Shown piece by piece: positions 32,787 to 42,294 of a stretch of DNA of 64,000 nt. The stretch's first letter is position 1, and every line of letters starts with the position of its first letter. The notes under the pieces were generated by a model, which saw only the letters and a list, made by a program, of their open reading frames with translations, was not told where the DNA came from and did no database searches. The DNA lies in the NCBI GenBank assembly GCA_037128595.1, contig JBAXWB010000020.1, positions 1 through 64,000 on the forward strand. The letters are read 5' to 3'. The stretch is from a bacterium. Its GTDB lineage: Bacteria; Verrucomicrobiota; Kiritimatiellia; CAIKKV01; CAITUY01. A program made the translations under genes and the position numbers.

Positions 32787-33766
32787 TTTCCGGGGCCGTG
32801 ATAAAGGTTCGGTTGTGACGAGGCTTTCCAGACAAGAAGGTGCTGTGCCAGTAAATCCGTAAAGCGTTCAGCCCCGTCACGGTTAAGATGTTGCGAATTA
32901 TAGAAGGCGGAATGATCCCGGCAGATCGGGTCATCCGAAAAGTCCCAGAACGGGACATGGTTTTGCGTGGCAAGTGTCATGTAGGCCTGGAAAATTTCAG
33001 CGCGGTTGATCGTCAGTTCAATATTGCGGTGAAATTCGGGGGGATAGACCACGATCAGTTGGGCCCCATATTCTTTGGCCAGGCCTGCAATGTGCTGCAA
33101 GTGGTTGATTCCCGCCTGAGTGATCGGGTACGTTTTGCCTCCGGGATGATCATCTATAAAGCGGTCGAAAGAACCGTCCCATGTCCCGTTATGTGGCCGA
33201 TAACCGTCGAAGCGGTATTCCCATGAGGCCGTTTCGCGTCCAATCAGACTCCAGATGGATTCAAACAGCATCACTTTATCCACTGCAAAATTGTAAAGCG
33301 GGACGTGGCGGCGCATCCAGAAGCCGGGTTCGACTGCCCGCGTATACGCATAGAGTGACGTCTCGTTAAGATAGGGTGCGTAGAGCGAGGGTTGATACAC
33401 CTGGTCGAGCGGTTCCAGGGAGAATATGTCTACCGTTTGAATGATCACTGCCGGCGCCCGGTTATGGTGCAGGTAGGTTTCGAGAAGGGCAGCCTGTGCT
33501 TCCAGCCGGGCGCCGTCGATGGCGATATTGAAACAGGTCAGACCGGTTGCCTGACCCAGCCGGCGGCTATCCACATCCATTAGCGCGCGTGATGAGCCCG
33601 AGATCAGAAGCTCCGTATTGATCCGCCCGGAAACAATCCGGTTCCATACCCCGTAATCGCCCGTTTGTTTCCGGTGGATGCCCCACATCAGGAGGGCATC
33701 CAATGCCAGTGCCACCAGCCACAGGCCGAGGGCAAACATCAGAGCACGTAATAGGAGCGCACGCAT
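32783..33766 (-). CDS. SGNH-type protein, probable O-acetylation partner of MBOAT
   Basis: A 327-residue protein with an N-terminal membrane helix (LMFALGLWLVALALDALLMW) and an otherwise extracytoplasmic body. LLISGSSRALMDVDSR holds the block I Ser (G-S-S-R in place of G-D-S), and CRDHSAFYNSQHLNRDGAERF the block V D-x-x-H-like residues of SGNH esterases and acyltransferases. AlgX/AlgJ- or DltD-like proteins accept acyl groups moved across the membrane by an MBOAT protein, and one is encoded 3 bases upstream. It probably places acetyl groups on the polysaccharide. Confidence 0.78.
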   Translation of the reverse strand: MRALLLRALMFALGLWLVALALDALLMWGIHRKQTGDYGVWNRIVSGRINTELLISGSSRALMDVDSRRLGQATGLTCFNIAIDGARLEAQAALLETYLHHNRAPAVIIQTVDIFSLEPLDQVYQPSLYAPYLNETSLYAYTRAVEPGFWMRRHVPLYNFAVDKVMLFESIWSLIGRETASWEYRFDGYRPHNGTWDGSFDRFIDDHPGGKTYPITQAGINHLQHIAGLAKEYGAQLIVVYPPEFHRNIELTINRAEIFQAYMTLATQNHVPFWDFSDDPICRDHSAFYNSQHLNRDGAERFTDLLAQHLLVWKASSQPNLYHGPGK

Positions 33767-33769
33767 GGG

Positions 33770-35206
33770 CTAGAATTGGAAATAAATGAACGGTTGAACA
33801 CGGAACTCGCCCAGGAGCACAATGGCCAGGATCATTCCATAGGCGACCCCCCAACGGATCCAGGTCGGCTGGTTGGATAGCATGGGCCGGAGATGCCAGC
33901 GGCGTTGCAGCAGATGTACGCTGATCAGGATGACCAGTGAGGCAATGGCCAGGATAAACTCCTCAGGCCTCAGTCCCGCCCACGCCGTCGTGTGCCAAGG
34001 TCCCTGCCAGGCGTTGCGCAACAGCACGCCAACATCCGATAGGCTGGCGGCACGAAAAAAGAACCAGGCCACCAACACCAGGTGGAACGTACACAGTACC
34101 CCGACGAACTTGCGGAGTGATGGCCAGCGCGCCAATCCGACTACCTCCCAAAGATGCGAACGCCAGGAAGCGGTAAACCGTCCGATCACCATGTACAGGC
34201 CATGCAAGCCGCCCCACACCACATAGGTCCAATTGGCGCCATGCCACAGCCCGCTGAGGAGGAAAACCGCCAGGGTATTCCGGACCCAGAGGACGGCTGA
34301 CACGCGGTTGCCACCCAGCGGGATGTAGACGTAATCCCGGAACCAGCTGGATAGCGAAATGTGCCAGCGTTGCCAGAACTCGGCGATAGACGTGGCGAAA
34401 TACGGACGCCGGAAATTCACCATCAACCGGACGCCCATGCACTGCGCTGCACCGCGCGCAATGTCCGAGTATCCTGAGAAATCGCAGTAGATCTGGAACG
34501 CAAAGAAATAGGCCGCCACGAGCACCGGCAGGCCGTGGTAGGCACCCGGATGGTTGAAGACCTCGTTGACCTGAATGGCTAGGCGGTCCGCAATCACCAC
34601 CTTCTTGAACAGGCCCCACAGCATCAACAGGAGTCCATCCCGCAGCCAGACCGGGTTGAAGTCATGGGGCTCGCGCAGTTGATGCAATAAATTCTGCGGA
34701 CGCTCGATCGGACCGGCCACGAGTTGGGGGAAGTACATGACATAAAGGGCGAACACTCCCAGATGCCGCTCTGCCGGTTGATTTCCCCGGTATACCTCAA
34801 TGGTGTAACTTAACGATTGGAAGGTGTGGAACGACAGGCCAATAGGCAATATCCAGGCCAGGGGTTGAACGGGATAATTCCAGTCCAGCACTTGCGCCAG
34901 ACCAGCCAGGTTGGCATTGATGAAATTGAAGTATTTGAAGAAGGCGAGTACGCCGACATTGGCAACTATGCTTAGCACCAGGTAAAATCGGCGCCGCTGC
35001 CCTTGTGCCGGCTCAATCAGGAGTCCGGCTACGTAATCCACAAGAATCGTAAAGAAAAGGATCAGGATATAGGCCGGCACGAAGGCCATGTAGAAATAAC
35101 AGCTGGCGGCCAACAGCATGATCCACCTGACGCGCGGGGGCAGCAGGAAATACAGTGCCACCACGAGCGGGAAGAACAGCATGAATTGGAATGAGTTGAA
35201 CAGCAT
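33770..35206 (-). CDS. MBOAT family O-acyltransferase, AlgI-like
   Basis: A 478-residue polytopic protein of the membrane-bound O-acyltransferase family. It starts FNSFQFMLFFPLVVALYFLLP, contains YFNFINANLAGL, PIGLSFHTFQSLSYTIEVYRG and FPQLVAGPIERPQ, and has the catalytic His in FLLSGLWHGANWTYVVWGGLHG. AlgI, DltB and PatA move acyl groups from a cytoplasmic donor to an extracytoplasmic acceptor. The SGNH gene directly downstream makes a two-part O-acetylation system for the exported glycan likely. Confidence 0.92.
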   Translation of the reverse strand: MLFNSFQFMLFFPLVVALYFLLPPRVRWIMLLAASCYFYMAFVPAYILILFFTILVDYVAGLLIEPAQGQRRRFYLVLSIVANVGVLAFFKYFNFINANLAGLAQVLDWNYPVQPLAWILPIGLSFHTFQSLSYTIEVYRGNQPAERHLGVFALYVMYFPQLVAGPIERPQNLLHQLREPHDFNPVWLRDGLLLMLWGLFKKVVIADRLAIQVNEVFNHPGAYHGLPVLVAAYFFAFQIYCDFSGYSDIARGAAQCMGVRLMVNFRRPYFATSIAEFWQRWHISLSSWFRDYVYIPLGGNRVSAVLWVRNTLAVFLLSGLWHGANWTYVVWGGLHGLYMVIGRFTASWRSHLWEVVGLARWPSLRKFVGVLCTFHLVLVAWFFFRAASLSDVGVLLRNAWQGPWHTTAWAGLRPEEFILAIASLVILISVHLLQRRWHLRPMLSNQPTWIRWGVAYGMILAIVLLGEFRVQPFIYFQF

Positions 35207-35264
35207 GTGTCAATGAGTTGTCTGAAATCAATTGCCCCAGGCTCGGATCAGGTGACTGGTTCCA

Positions 35265-37325
35265 TTAGATCACAGCGGCAAGACGGGCACAGGCGATGAA
35301 TTTGTCAGCAAGTTCATCCATGCTGTCCACCCAGATCGTATTCTGGAACGATTCATAATGAGCGGTGATACGCTCGAGTAAGGCGGGGATTTCCAGCGGG
35401 TCGCGGAATCCCAGACCGCCGAACTCAACCAGCTCCGGATGTCCGCCGTCGTGGAGGTAAACAGCAGGAAGCCCGCAACTCAACGCCTCAACCAACGAGT
35501 TTGAGCAGGGGTCGCGCTGGCTAGCGGTGATGAAAACATCATGCTCTTTCAGCATGCTGGCCAGACTAATTGAGTCCACAGGTTCCACCACCCGGATATT
35601 CTTGAAGGTCTCTTGAATACGTCCCACGAAAGTGTATTCATAGCGGGTCCAGTCGAGATGCTCATCCAGCCACCGGTAAGTATCACGGCCCTTGCGAGGG
35701 TTGTCAGACCAGGCGGTCGAAATCAGCCGGGTTTTGCGTTTCGGGTCGAAGGGGAGGCATCCCTCTTTATTGAAAATGGCCCCATCACAGCTGTTCCAGA
35801 GCAGGACAGGCCGGAAGGGTTTGAACCCGAGATCGTAGGTCTGGCTCATGCTCCACCCGCTCTGCATGACGGTGACGTCAGCCAGCTCCTGGTTGATTTT
35901 GTAGCAGGCGGCGTCGCTTTTGGTGTCATTCCCGCGATACAAACCGATGGGACCATCAATTCGGTGGACCACCACGGCGCCAGGTTCGAGTTCCCGGTCA
36001 AACTTTTCACGATCAAACCAGATGGATTGGATGACATGTGCATCGGCACCAACCCCTGAATTCCGGACTACCGCCATGCCCTTCCGTTTTAAAGCCCCTT
36101 CGAGTGCGATCATGAACTGGTTGCCGCCACCATAGGGGGGCGGCTGAAAATCGTTCCATAGCGCGAAGGTTAATTGTTTCTTCTTCCCGATCCGTTGTTC
36201 GATCTGTGTCCTTCGAATCTCGCGGTTCGGGTTGACGACCGGGGCTTTACCCCGGCCAAACCATGAAGCAATGCCTGAGGGCCGGACCACCTGAGCCATG
36301 ACGGCTCGCTTTGGGGAGGCGTTCAGCAGGGCCTGTTCATAGATATATTTGAGTCGACCGGCGATGGCCTGATGCGTGTTGAATTTGTGGATATGCTCAT
36401 AGGCGGTCTCGATCAGGGGGCCAAGATAGTTATCCTCGATGTCCCTTGCCAGCATTCGGGCCCCTTCTTCTGCGCTGTCGAAAATCTGGTTCCTGAACAG
36501 GATATCGGGAGACTGGCCGACGCGGGTGCTGATTAGTTTGGTTTTGCTGGCAGCGCATTCCAATACTGAATTCGGGGCCCCCTCCCAGCGACTTGAAATG
36601 ACATAGGCATCCAGCCCCCTGTACAGTTTTGCGACCTCATCCAGGCTCAGCGTATTCTCCGCAATGTCGTCCTTCGCGATTTCCTGTCCGACAAAGGTGT
36701 ACGGGATACCCCGGGCTTTAAATTCCCTGCGAATCCAGTGACGTCGGGGCCCGGCCAGCAGGAAATGCACGGGCAGGCCCCTGCGGTGCAGGAGGGTTGC
36801 CACTTCCAACAGGACATCGGCGCCTTTCTGTTTCTTGGGAAGGGAAAGGTCGGACCCTGATGAGTCCCGGTGAAAATTACCGATCAGGTGGCGGTCAGAC
36901 GGAATCCCGAACCGTGCTTTCAAGGCGGCGGAGGCTTCCTTCCGGTCCGGTGGAGGGGCGAACTGCATTACGTCAATGGCGTCCGGGAAGAGCATGCAGG
37001 GAAGTCCGCAATTGCTCACAAACTGGAGCGATTCAACATACTCGCAAAGCCAGATATCAATGAGTTCGCGTACCTTCAGATATTCCGGGCGGTTGAAGAC
37101 GATATGGGGCTTGTCCGCAATGCTGGCAATCACGCATTTGCCGGCTAGCTGTTTCGGGGGCAGTTGCAGAAGGGAATGCCAAAACACGGTGTGGATGATG
37201 TCCGCCTTCTCAAGAGGGACCACCTCGACGAATTCTTTTGAAAGCTGTGTCAAGTGGTGGAGATCATGGTCCAGAGCCCAGCTGATGCCTTCACCACCTG
37301 TGAAGAAAACTTTAAACTTTTCCAT
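35265..37325 (-). CDS. Tandem GT4-GT4 glycosyltransferase
   Basis: A 686-residue protein with two GT-B modules. The first (about 1-340) shows KKQKGADVLLEVATLL, VHFLLAGPRRHW and VISSRWEGAPNSVLECAASKT; the second (about 375-680) shows LTFALWNDFQPPPYGGGNQF, LISTAWSDNPRKGRDTYRWL, YTFVGRIQETFKNI and ITASQRDPCSNSLVEALSCG. Both donor sites keep the acidic E-A motif, so both may be active. A fused pair could add two sugars in sequence. It starts 33 bases after the upstream membrane protein gene ends. Confidence 0.82.
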   Translation of the reverse strand: MEKFKVFFTGGEGISWALDHDLHHLTQLSKEFVEVVPLEKADIIHTVFWHSLLQLPPKQLAGKCVIASIADKPHIVFNRPEYLKVRELIDIWLCEYVESLQFVSNCGLPCMLFPDAIDVMQFAPPPDRKEASAALKARFGIPSDRHLIGNFHRDSSGSDLSLPKKQKGADVLLEVATLLHRRGLPVHFLLAGPRRHWIRREFKARGIPYTFVGQEIAKDDIAENTLSLDEVAKLYRGLDAYVISSRWEGAPNSVLECAASKTKLISTRVGQSPDILFRNQIFDSAEEGARMLARDIEDNYLGPLIETAYEHIHKFNTHQAIAGRLKYIYEQALLNASPKRAVMAQVVRPSGIASWFGRGKAPVVNPNREIRRTQIEQRIGKKKQLTFALWNDFQPPPYGGGNQFMIALEGALKRKGMAVVRNSGVGADAHVIQSIWFDREKFDRELEPGAVVVHRIDGPIGLYRGNDTKSDAACYKINQELADVTVMQSGWSMSQTYDLGFKPFRPVLLWNSCDGAIFNKEGCLPFDPKRKTRLISTAWSDNPRKGRDTYRWLDEHLDWTRYEYTFVGRIQETFKNIRVVEPVDSISLASMLKEHDVFITASQRDPCSNSLVEALSCGLPAVYLHDGGHPELVEFGGLGFRDPLEIPALLERITAHYESFQNTIWVDSMDELADKFIACARLAAVI

Positions 37326-37358
37326 AATAGTATCCTCTCTCAGAAAACGGGTCGCCGG

Positions 37359-38480
37359 TTATAGTGCGGCAACAATATGAGCCAGAATTGACTGATAAAA
37401 CGGCAATGAATTGCAGGGAATCACGAAACCGCCCCATACGGAGTACATTGGGAGCAGGAGTCCGGCCAGGCCGACCAGCAGCAGGGCCCCCTGCCACTGT
37501 CCCTGCGATGCCGGCGTCCAGGATTGCTCGACATGGCGGTTGGCGCAGATCACGGCATGCAAGGCGGGGGCCCAGGCCAGAAGCGTAAAGACCCGTGTCG
37601 TGTCTGAGGTGAAGAAGGTGATGCCATAGAGACTGGTCTGGGCTGCTAGCGCCAGCAGAACGTAGCGTGGTGTGGATGACCAGAGAATGGCCAGACTGGC
37701 TGCCAAGGCCACCCACACGGCACCGTGAAGCGAAAACAGGGTCATGGGAAGCTGAGAAAAGTTGTTATGCACCAGATTGACCAGCGGCAAACTGCGAGCG
37801 CAGTGATAACGGGAGACCAGTTCGATTCCATATGCCATTAGAAAGCCATGAAGCACCCAGCGGCCCAAGGCAAGCCCGGCAATAGATGCGATGAGTTGGG
37901 GCCAGCGGAATCCCGGCTCGTGTGCGGCCCAACGTAAGAGGCAGAGCGTGGGGATAATAAATAAAAAAACGGCATGGTTGGTGGCGGCCAAGAGGGCCAA
38001 CAGCCCCAGGGCGAGCGGGGCGTTTAGAAACAGAAAGGGCACGGTCATGACGAACGTCATGGCGTCGGGCATGCCGACGAAAGAATAGAGAACGCCTCTG
38101 ACCGGATGTGCGAGGAGTATCAGGAGGAAAAGGGCCGCCGTTTTCCGGTGGGACCGCCATGCCACCAGGGTCGCAAAGGCCGCGAATCCGCAGAAAACCA
38201 GGGTCATGCAAAATAGGCTGTAGGCGGTAAGTGTCTTGAGGCCGAGGGCATGGGCGCAGAGCGGCTGGAGCAGGGTTTCCTGAAAGTAGTTTGCAGGCGC
38301 CAGATCCAACCTGGTGCGGAAGGGGTCCAGGGAGAGCTGGTAATAGATGGTGTCCGAGGCCACCGCAAGCCCGGTGTAGAGGATGCTGAATACCGTGGCG
38401 CCCACCATCAAAAGGATGGGGTGGCGTTGGACAAGGGCTTCGAAACGGCCCTGCAATAATTCGATCCAATGCGTGAACAT
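37359..38480 (-). CDS. Polytopic membrane protein, unknown
   Basis: A 373-residue protein with about nine to ten membrane helices (for example LLMVGATVFSILYTGLAV, ALFLLILLAHPV and LALGLLALLAATNHAVFLFIIP). There is no recognised signature. Its position among glycosyltransferases and its size suggest a polymerase-like, flippase-like or GT-C-like role, but the acidic first-loop motif is only weakly present (ASDTIYYQLSLDPFRTRLDL). It lies 15 bases after the upstream GT2 gene. Confidence 0.6.
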   Translation of the reverse strand: MFTHWIELLQGRFEALVQRHPILLMVGATVFSILYTGLAVASDTIYYQLSLDPFRTRLDLAPANYFQETLLQPLCAHALGLKTLTAYSLFCMTLVFCGFAAFATLVAWRSHRKTAALFLLILLAHPVRGVLYSFVGMPDAMTFVMTVPFLFLNAPLALGLLALLAATNHAVFLFIIPTLCLLRWAAHEPGFRWPQLIASIAGLALGRWVLHGFLMAYGIELVSRYHCARSLPLVNLVHNNFSQLPMTLFSLHGAVWVALAASLAILWSSTPRYVLLALAAQTSLYGITFFTSDTTRVFTLLAWAPALHAVICANRHVEQSWTPASQGQWQGALLLVGLAGLLLPMYSVWGGFVIPCNSLPFYQSILAHIVAAL

Positions 38481-38495
38481 GGGTGTGGTGGCCGC

Positions 38496-39299
38496 TTATA
38501 AGCCAAATGAACTGATATCTTTTTCAACCTGCGGGCCCCGCATGTAAAAGTCGCGCTTGAAATAAGGGATGTCCTCGCGCCCGAACAGCGAAAACACCCA
38601 GGAGCGGAGATTGAATGACCACATGGTTGCCTCTCCCACCCCTTTGCGGATCTTCACCTTTTCGGTGTTACGCCGCAGGTCCACACTGCTGCGGTGCGTG
38701 AAACAGAGGTGCAGGCACCGTAACGGGGTTGCCTCCCAATCCAACTGCTTGTGCAGTTCACACACGGAGTGTTCGTTGTAACCGGGTTTATAGGTAATGG
38801 TTCCGCCGTGAAGTCGCTCGGGGCAGGGGGAGGGCCAGGACTCAATGGCTCCGAAGTTATAGAGTTTCACCATGCTCCGGCAGGGTGGGGCGAGGTGGCC
38901 CGTGGCGCGTTGCCGGTCACGGTTAAACTGACGCACGTTCAGTACATTCCCCAGGAGTTTGAAATGCTGGTTATACCGGCCGGCGAGCAGATCGGCGCGG
39001 AACCGCTTGAGGCCGACCGGGTCATAGACCTCATCTCCATCCACGCCGAACACCCAGTTCGGTCCACCGGCATAACCAGCGATCCAATCGTGTGACTCGG
39101 AAGGATGATCCACTGTTTTGTATTCGATTTTTGGATGTTGCGTCGCCATTCGCCGGACAATGTCCGCTGTACCGTCGGTGGAGTGATTGTCGGCAACATA
39201 AATCCGATCGCAGAACTCAAGAATGTTCCGGAGGACGGCTTCGATGAAGAGATCCTCATTCTTGATGAGGACGATCGCAATGATTTGAGGTGTATTCAT
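38496..39299 (-). CDS. Glycosyltransferase family 2
   Basis: A 267-residue GT2 of the type that begins IIAIVLIKNEDLFIEAVLRNI, then CDRIYVADNHSTDGTADIV and WVFGVDGDEVYDP as the metal site. The latter part has GAIESWPSPCPERLHGGTIT and a Trp/aromatic tail. I take the Met at 39299, whose ATGA overlaps the methyltransferase stop by 4 bases; the nine residues further upstream lie inside that gene. Specificity unknown. Confidence 0.85.
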   Translation of the reverse strand: MNTPQIIAIVLIKNEDLFIEAVLRNILEFCDRIYVADNHSTDGTADIVRRMATQHPKIEYKTVDHPSESHDWIAGYAGGPNWVFGVDGDEVYDPVGLKRFRADLLAGRYNQHFKLLGNVLNVRQFNRDRQRATGHLAPPCRSMVKLYNFGAIESWPSPCPERLHGGTITYKPGYNEHSVCELHKQLDWEATPLRCLHLCFTHRSSVDLRRNTEKVKIRKGVGEATMWSFNLRSWVFSLFGREDIPYFKRDFYMRGPQVEKDISSFGL

Positions 39300-40228
39300 A
39301 GGGTTTTCGACGGGGCCTCCCGGCATGTCTGTGCCATGTCGTTCAGCATCAGGTGTTCCCGCAGCCAGCCGCGCTGCTGGGCGTTTTTCAATCGTTGGAT
39401 GGCCAACGGTTCTTCGGGCCTGCCATGGAGCTGATTTAGTTGCGATTTGACGCGCGCAAGCGAGAAACCAACCGGATATGCGTCATCTTTCTCGGCCAGG
39501 ATGGTTAATTCGTCTGCGAACCAGTGTTTGCCTCCCGGCAGGTGCTGCAGGAAGCGGCAGGCATGAAACAGCCAGGCCACGGAATTTGCTAACCACTTCC
39601 GGCCACGGAAGGCCCGGGTCAAAGGGTCGGCTGGCAGGGAATGAAACTGGCGCCCATCCTCAATTACGCTAAAGCCATTCAGAAACAGATTTGTCCGGAG
39701 GAATCGGAAATCCCAGAAACGCACATGATGCCCCTCACCGAACGGCCGGTTGCCACTGCATAAGGAATAGAGCCGGTAACCGGAATACGAGATGTTGGGG
39801 GTGTTGACCAATAGCATGCCGCCGGGCTTGAGGACGGTATGACACAGGCGCAGGAAGTTGTCCGAGTCGAACACATGTTCAATGGTCGCCAGTGACACCA
39901 CGAGGTCGAATGTGCCGGCATGATTTTTGGCCACACGGTCCACCTCTGAAGCATCGGCATCCAAATCCACGTGCAAGGTGTCGAAGCCGAGTGCCTGCTG
40001 ATGGGCGAGGTGGGCGGGGGCATAGTCTGCGCAGGTGACCTTCATGCCGAACTGGTCACGCAACAACTCAGAGAATTCGGCATTCCCGGCACAGAGGTCC
40101 AGGCAACGCAAGCCGCGCAACCCGCGTCGGGTCAACACGCTGGATGCGCTCCGGTACCAGGGCCGGTCATAGTGTTTCACGGTACCGCGTTCGTGTGCGG
40201 CCCGGGCATCATGTTCAGCTTTACTCAT
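39296..40228 (-). CDS. SAM-dependent methyltransferase (class I)
   Basis: A 310-residue protein with a Rossmann methyltransferase core. Motif I is LRCLDLCAGNAEFSELL, followed by VTCADYAPAHLAHQQ; motif post-II/III is FDLVVSLATIEHVFDSDNFLRLC and LKPGGMLLVNTPN. UbiE/Coq3-like enzymes of this form sit in many O-antigen clusters, where they methylate sugars or terminate chains. The C-terminal 90 residues are helical with FADELTILAEKDDAYPVG. It follows the GT75-like gene by 20 bases and is coupled to the next GT2. Confidence 0.85.
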   Translation of the reverse strand: MSKAEHDARAAHERGTVKHYDRPWYRSASSVLTRRGLRGLRCLDLCAGNAEFSELLRDQFGMKVTCADYAPAHLAHQQALGFDTLHVDLDADASEVDRVAKNHAGTFDLVVSLATIEHVFDSDNFLRLCHTVLKPGGMLLVNTPNISYSGYRLYSLCSGNRPFGEGHHVRFWDFRFLRTNLFLNGFSVIEDGRQFHSLPADPLTRAFRGRKWLANSVAWLFHACRFLQHLPGGKHWFADELTILAEKDDAYPVGFSLARVKSQLNQLHGRPEEPLAIQRLKNAQQRGWLREHLMLNDMAQTCREAPSKTL

Positions 40229-40248
40229 TGATATTCCCCCGCCTTACA

Positions 40249-41418
40249 TTATCCGATGGAAGCGACTGCTTTGATCCAGGTCTTCATACAGTTTGCCGTG
40301 TCAGTCAGGAAATCACGGCCGCCGTGGTCCCAAACAAAGCCTTTGAACTGGTCCGCCTCCGCCGCGAGGTGGTCCGCCAGGCATGCATAGGCTTCCAAAT
40401 GTGTGGCCCCCGACAATTTCACTTCTATCATCCATGGGATCAGCTCCTCAATCAAAACCATGCCGGCCAGCTCATGGTAAAGATCCTTGAACAGGTTATG
40501 CGGCGACCGACGATGATCCAGGATAGGCGTGCCGACCCGGATCCCTTGCCCAAGGTGTTTCACGCACTTCTGCGTCAGGTAGCCGCTCAGGATGTCGCCG
40601 TAGCGGTCAATCTGCAGTCCCTGCAGGGGGAACCCCATCCGGACGTAATAGTAGGTCAGCGCGGCCGCTCGCGTCAGCGCGGTGTTCTGCGTGTTGATGG
40701 GCGACCAGACATCCGGGCCCATGATGACGCTGGGGCCTTTGAATGTCAGGACTTTGGGCCGCCGGCACAGACGGTATACCGCATCGACATCCGGCTCATC
40801 AAGCCACAGTCCGACATTCATGGCAATGGGTAGCGGCGTCCCGCCATGTATCCATTTGGTTTCCCGTTCCGCACGCTGCGCAAAATAGGGGAATCCCCGG
40901 GGAAATATGCCCTCCGCATCTTCCTGCTGACCGTCCTGATTTGTGTCAGCCCGATCCGTGCGCTCCCCGCTTTTCAAAAGGCTGCAGACGTTGAACCAGC
41001 CATCTGACGAGTGCACGATGGGATCAGCGGTCGTCCCGCCCACGACCCGGTGGTCTTCGACGAATCGGGTGCCTGCGGGGCAATAGTTGTCGTCGTCGAT
41101 CGAGACCAGCGTCTCGCACCCCTGGTCCAGGGCCATGAGGTATCCGACATTCCGCCGGTTGTCGGTGTCATAGGGGATGAACCCCGCAGGCAGTCCCAGG
41201 CGTTGGAGGAATGTCTCCTGCTCCTCGAGCGTCGGGCAGGCGACGCGGAAGCCTTTCTGCCGCGCCGCCATCGCCGCACGCCCCACGCTTGCCGGTGTCT
41301 TCCGGTCCGGAATGATGATGAGGTTGGCTGTGTCGGAAAGATGGCCCGCCTGCAAGGCCTCCACATAGCTGTCGAGAAAGGCCGGCTCGAATATGGTCGT
41401 TACAACGATGCTGGTCAT
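40249..41418 (-). CDS. GT75/STELLO-like protein (reversibly glycosylated polypeptide family)
   Basis: A 389-residue protein that resembles plant reversibly glycosylated polypeptides (UDP-arabinose mutases) and STELLO-like proteins. It has LIIIPDRKTP (33-42), a metal site VSIDDDNYCPAG (about 106-117), WINTQNTALTRAAALTYYY-like sequence and IDRYGDILSGYLTQKCVKHLG, which corresponds to the R-x-D-D/G-D-x-x-x-G-Y block of that family. Such proteins move between UDP-sugar binding and self-glycosylation, or convert pyranose to furanose forms. The role here is inferred: it may make or use a furanose or pentose unit of the polysaccharide. Confidence 0.65.
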   Translation of the reverse strand: MTSIVVTTIFEPAFLDSYVEALQAGHLSDTANLIIIPDRKTPASVGRAAMAARQKGFRVACPTLEEQETFLQRLGLPAGFIPYDTDNRRNVGYLMALDQGCETLVSIDDDNYCPAGTRFVEDHRVVGGTTADPIVHSSDGWFNVCSLLKSGERTDRADTNQDGQQEDAEGIFPRGFPYFAQRAERETKWIHGGTPLPIAMNVGLWLDEPDVDAVYRLCRRPKVLTFKGPSVIMGPDVWSPINTQNTALTRAAALTYYYVRMGFPLQGLQIDRYGDILSGYLTQKCVKHLGQGIRVGTPILDHRRSPHNLFKDLYHELAGMVLIEELIPWMIEVKLSGATHLEAYACLADHLAAEADQFKGFVWDHGGRDFLTDTANCMKTWIKAVASIG

Positions 41419-41445
41419 GCGGTTACTCCATCTCCTGGTTTTACT

Positions 41446-42294
41446 TTATTCATGGATTGCACTTTCATGGCCCATCGTCGCGAGTAGGGCAGAAACCGCT
41501 GACGGGTTGCCCGATTCCAGCGCGGCCTGCATCTGGCGTACCAGCGGCTTGCTCTGCGCGGCGGTCTCCTTGAACCAGCTCCCTTCGTGCACGTCGTGGT
41601 CGTATTCCATGCCGGGCACGACATGGAGAAGCCCGCCCCCCTGCAGCCATACCAGGTTCGCAAAGAACACATCGGCCCCCCCCACATTCCGGCTGGCATA
41701 CGGCGTAAGCCCGGCCACGTAGGGTTTGACCGGCACGATGTAATTTCCAGTGTTCAGGAAAACGCACATCGGATCCTTCCAGGCCGGCGTAAACAGGGCG
41801 GGCGCGGCTTTCAGGTCCATCGTCGTGCCGGCCAGGAAGCTGAAGTCAAACCGGGGCCGGGCGCGTTGGGGACAGTAAATCACCCGCTCGGACCATGTCG
41901 CCAAGGCATAGAAGCGGTCAAGATAGTCCGGGCCGAACTGGTTGTCGGAATCGAGCAGAAGCGCCCAGTCCAGACGGCAGTCGCCCACGACCGCCAGCTT
42001 GTTGCCAAAGGCACCCAGGTTGGAGGCATTGCGAAAGAGCCGCACCCGCGGTCCGAGCCGGCCGAGGCCGGCCGCCATCTTGTCAAAATTCGCAGTATCC
42101 GAGGCATCGTCGCGCACGACGATCTCGCCGATGCGCGGATCGGGAAGCATCCGTTGAACGACCTGCAGGACGCGGTCGGCCCGGTTGTGTGTCGGGATGG
42201 CCACGGCGATGCGCCGCGGATCGGAACGCAGCCGTTGGCGCGGCAGCGTGAACGTTCTCAACATCTGCATGATTCTTTCCGGTAGCATATTCAT
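41446..42294 (-). CDS. Glycosyltransferase family 2
   Basis: A 282-residue GT2. RIAVAIPTHNRADRVLQVV, IGEIVVRDDASDTANF and LGAFGNKLAVVGDCRLDWALLLDSDNQFG give the fold and the D-S-D metal site. The later HVVPGMEYDHDVHEGSW carries acceptor residues. Its ATG overlaps the fucosyltransferase-like stop by 4 bases. Internal starts within MNMLPERIMQM are possible but the first Met has the coupled position. Confidence 0.83.
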   Translation of the reverse strand: MNMLPERIMQMLRTFTLPRQRLRSDPRRIAVAIPTHNRADRVLQVVQRMLPDPRIGEIVVRDDASDTANFDKMAAGLGRLGPRVRLFRNASNLGAFGNKLAVVGDCRLDWALLLDSDNQFGPDYLDRFYALATWSERVIYCPQRARPRFDFSFLAGTTMDLKAAPALFTPAWKDPMCVFLNTGNYIVPVKPYVAGLTPYASRNVGGADVFFANLVWLQGGGLLHVVPGMEYDHDVHEGSWFKETAAQSKPLVRQMQAALESGNPSAVSALLATMGHESAIHE

